Assembly (NCBI GenBank): GCA_035760645.1
Contig: DASTSO010000098.1
Span: 1 to 33,240 of the forward strand
Reading direction: 5' to 3'
Length of the DNA stretch: 33,240 bases
DNA from: DASSTY01 sp035760645
GTDB taxonomy: Bacteria; Gemmatimonadota; Gemmatimonadetes; Gemmatimonadales; GWC2-71-9
In this document: piece after piece, positions 33,138 to 33,240 of the stretch
How positions within the stretch are numbered: the first letter of the stretch is position 1
Layout of the letters: each line of letters starts with the position of its first letter
Notes under the pieces: model-generated
Seen by the model: the letters and a program-made list of their open reading frames with translations, nothing else
Told to the model about the DNA's origin: nothing
Database searches by the model: none
Translations under genes and position numbers: made by a program

Positions 33138-33240
33138 CTACGCCTCCTCCGGCCGCCCCGCCCGCCGCAGCAGCGGAATCAGCGCGAACGCCGGCAGCCC
33201 CAGGACGAAGGTGAGCAGGAAGTACTCCCGGTAGCCCAGC
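33138..33240 (-). CDS. C-terminal fragment of a membrane transporter (MFS/AmpG-like)
   Basis: The last 33 codons of a leftward gene that enters from beyond the window end and stops at TAG. The fragment reads GYREYFLLTFVLGLPAFAL, a terminal transmembrane helix, then LLRRAGRPEEA, a basic cytoplasmic tail. The wording resembles the last helix of AmpG-type muropeptide permeases and related MFS proteins, but 33 residues cannot settle the family or substrate. Confidence 0.6.
   Translation of the reverse strand, partial: LGYREYFLLTFVLGLPAFALIPLLRRAGRPEEA

Overview
The window is very GC-rich DNA, about 70% or more, densely coded on both strands. The gene set fits Gemmatimonadota: a Ser/Thr kinase with a long sensor tail, a DUF885 protein with a Tat signal, DUF4097 proteins behind an ECF sigma/anti-sigma pair, Ig-repeat lipoproteins, and a GMC oxidoreductase with a gluconate-dehydrogenase-type N-terminal domain. 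This assignment is inferred from gene content only; no rRNA is present. The three tRNA genes do not encode CCA.

Layout. Positions 1-3767 hold the tail of one surface protein and two tandem Ig-like lipoproteins. A consensus-like promoter, tRNA-Leu(GAG), tRNA-Thr(CGT) and a hairpin terminator follow (3805-4054). From 8113 down to 4083, leftward, lie a small membrane protein, an exported HExxH metalloprotease, a divergent FtsH and an acidic protein of unknown function. A leftward orphan gene resembling phage recombination proteins (8401-9519) has its own strong promoter. Next are a leftward DUF885 hydrolase, rightward tRNA-Pro(GGG), an FKBP isomerase, a GMC oxidoreductase, a leftward SCP-2-like protein and a rightward aminotransferase.

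Positions 17282-22297 are a compact rightward operon of three DUF4402-like secreted subunits, a PapD-like chaperone and an usher-like outer-membrane protein that ends in an SdrD-B-like domain. It looks like an atypical chaperone-usher surface-fibre system and is the best candidate for something undescribed. The third subunit seems to have a +1 frame discontinuity in its signal peptide. Leftward from 25448 to 22304 runs an ECF sigma factor, a zinc-finger anti-sigma factor and two paralogous DUF4097 proteins, a likely envelope-stress unit.

A rightward receptor-type Ser/Thr kinase (25669-28950) is followed by the histidine-degradation genes hutU-hutI-hutG without hutH. The window closes with a structured inverted-repeat element between convergent genes (32968-33122) and the 3' end of a leftward transporter gene.

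No CRISPR array, insertion sequence, integrase or prophage block was seen.
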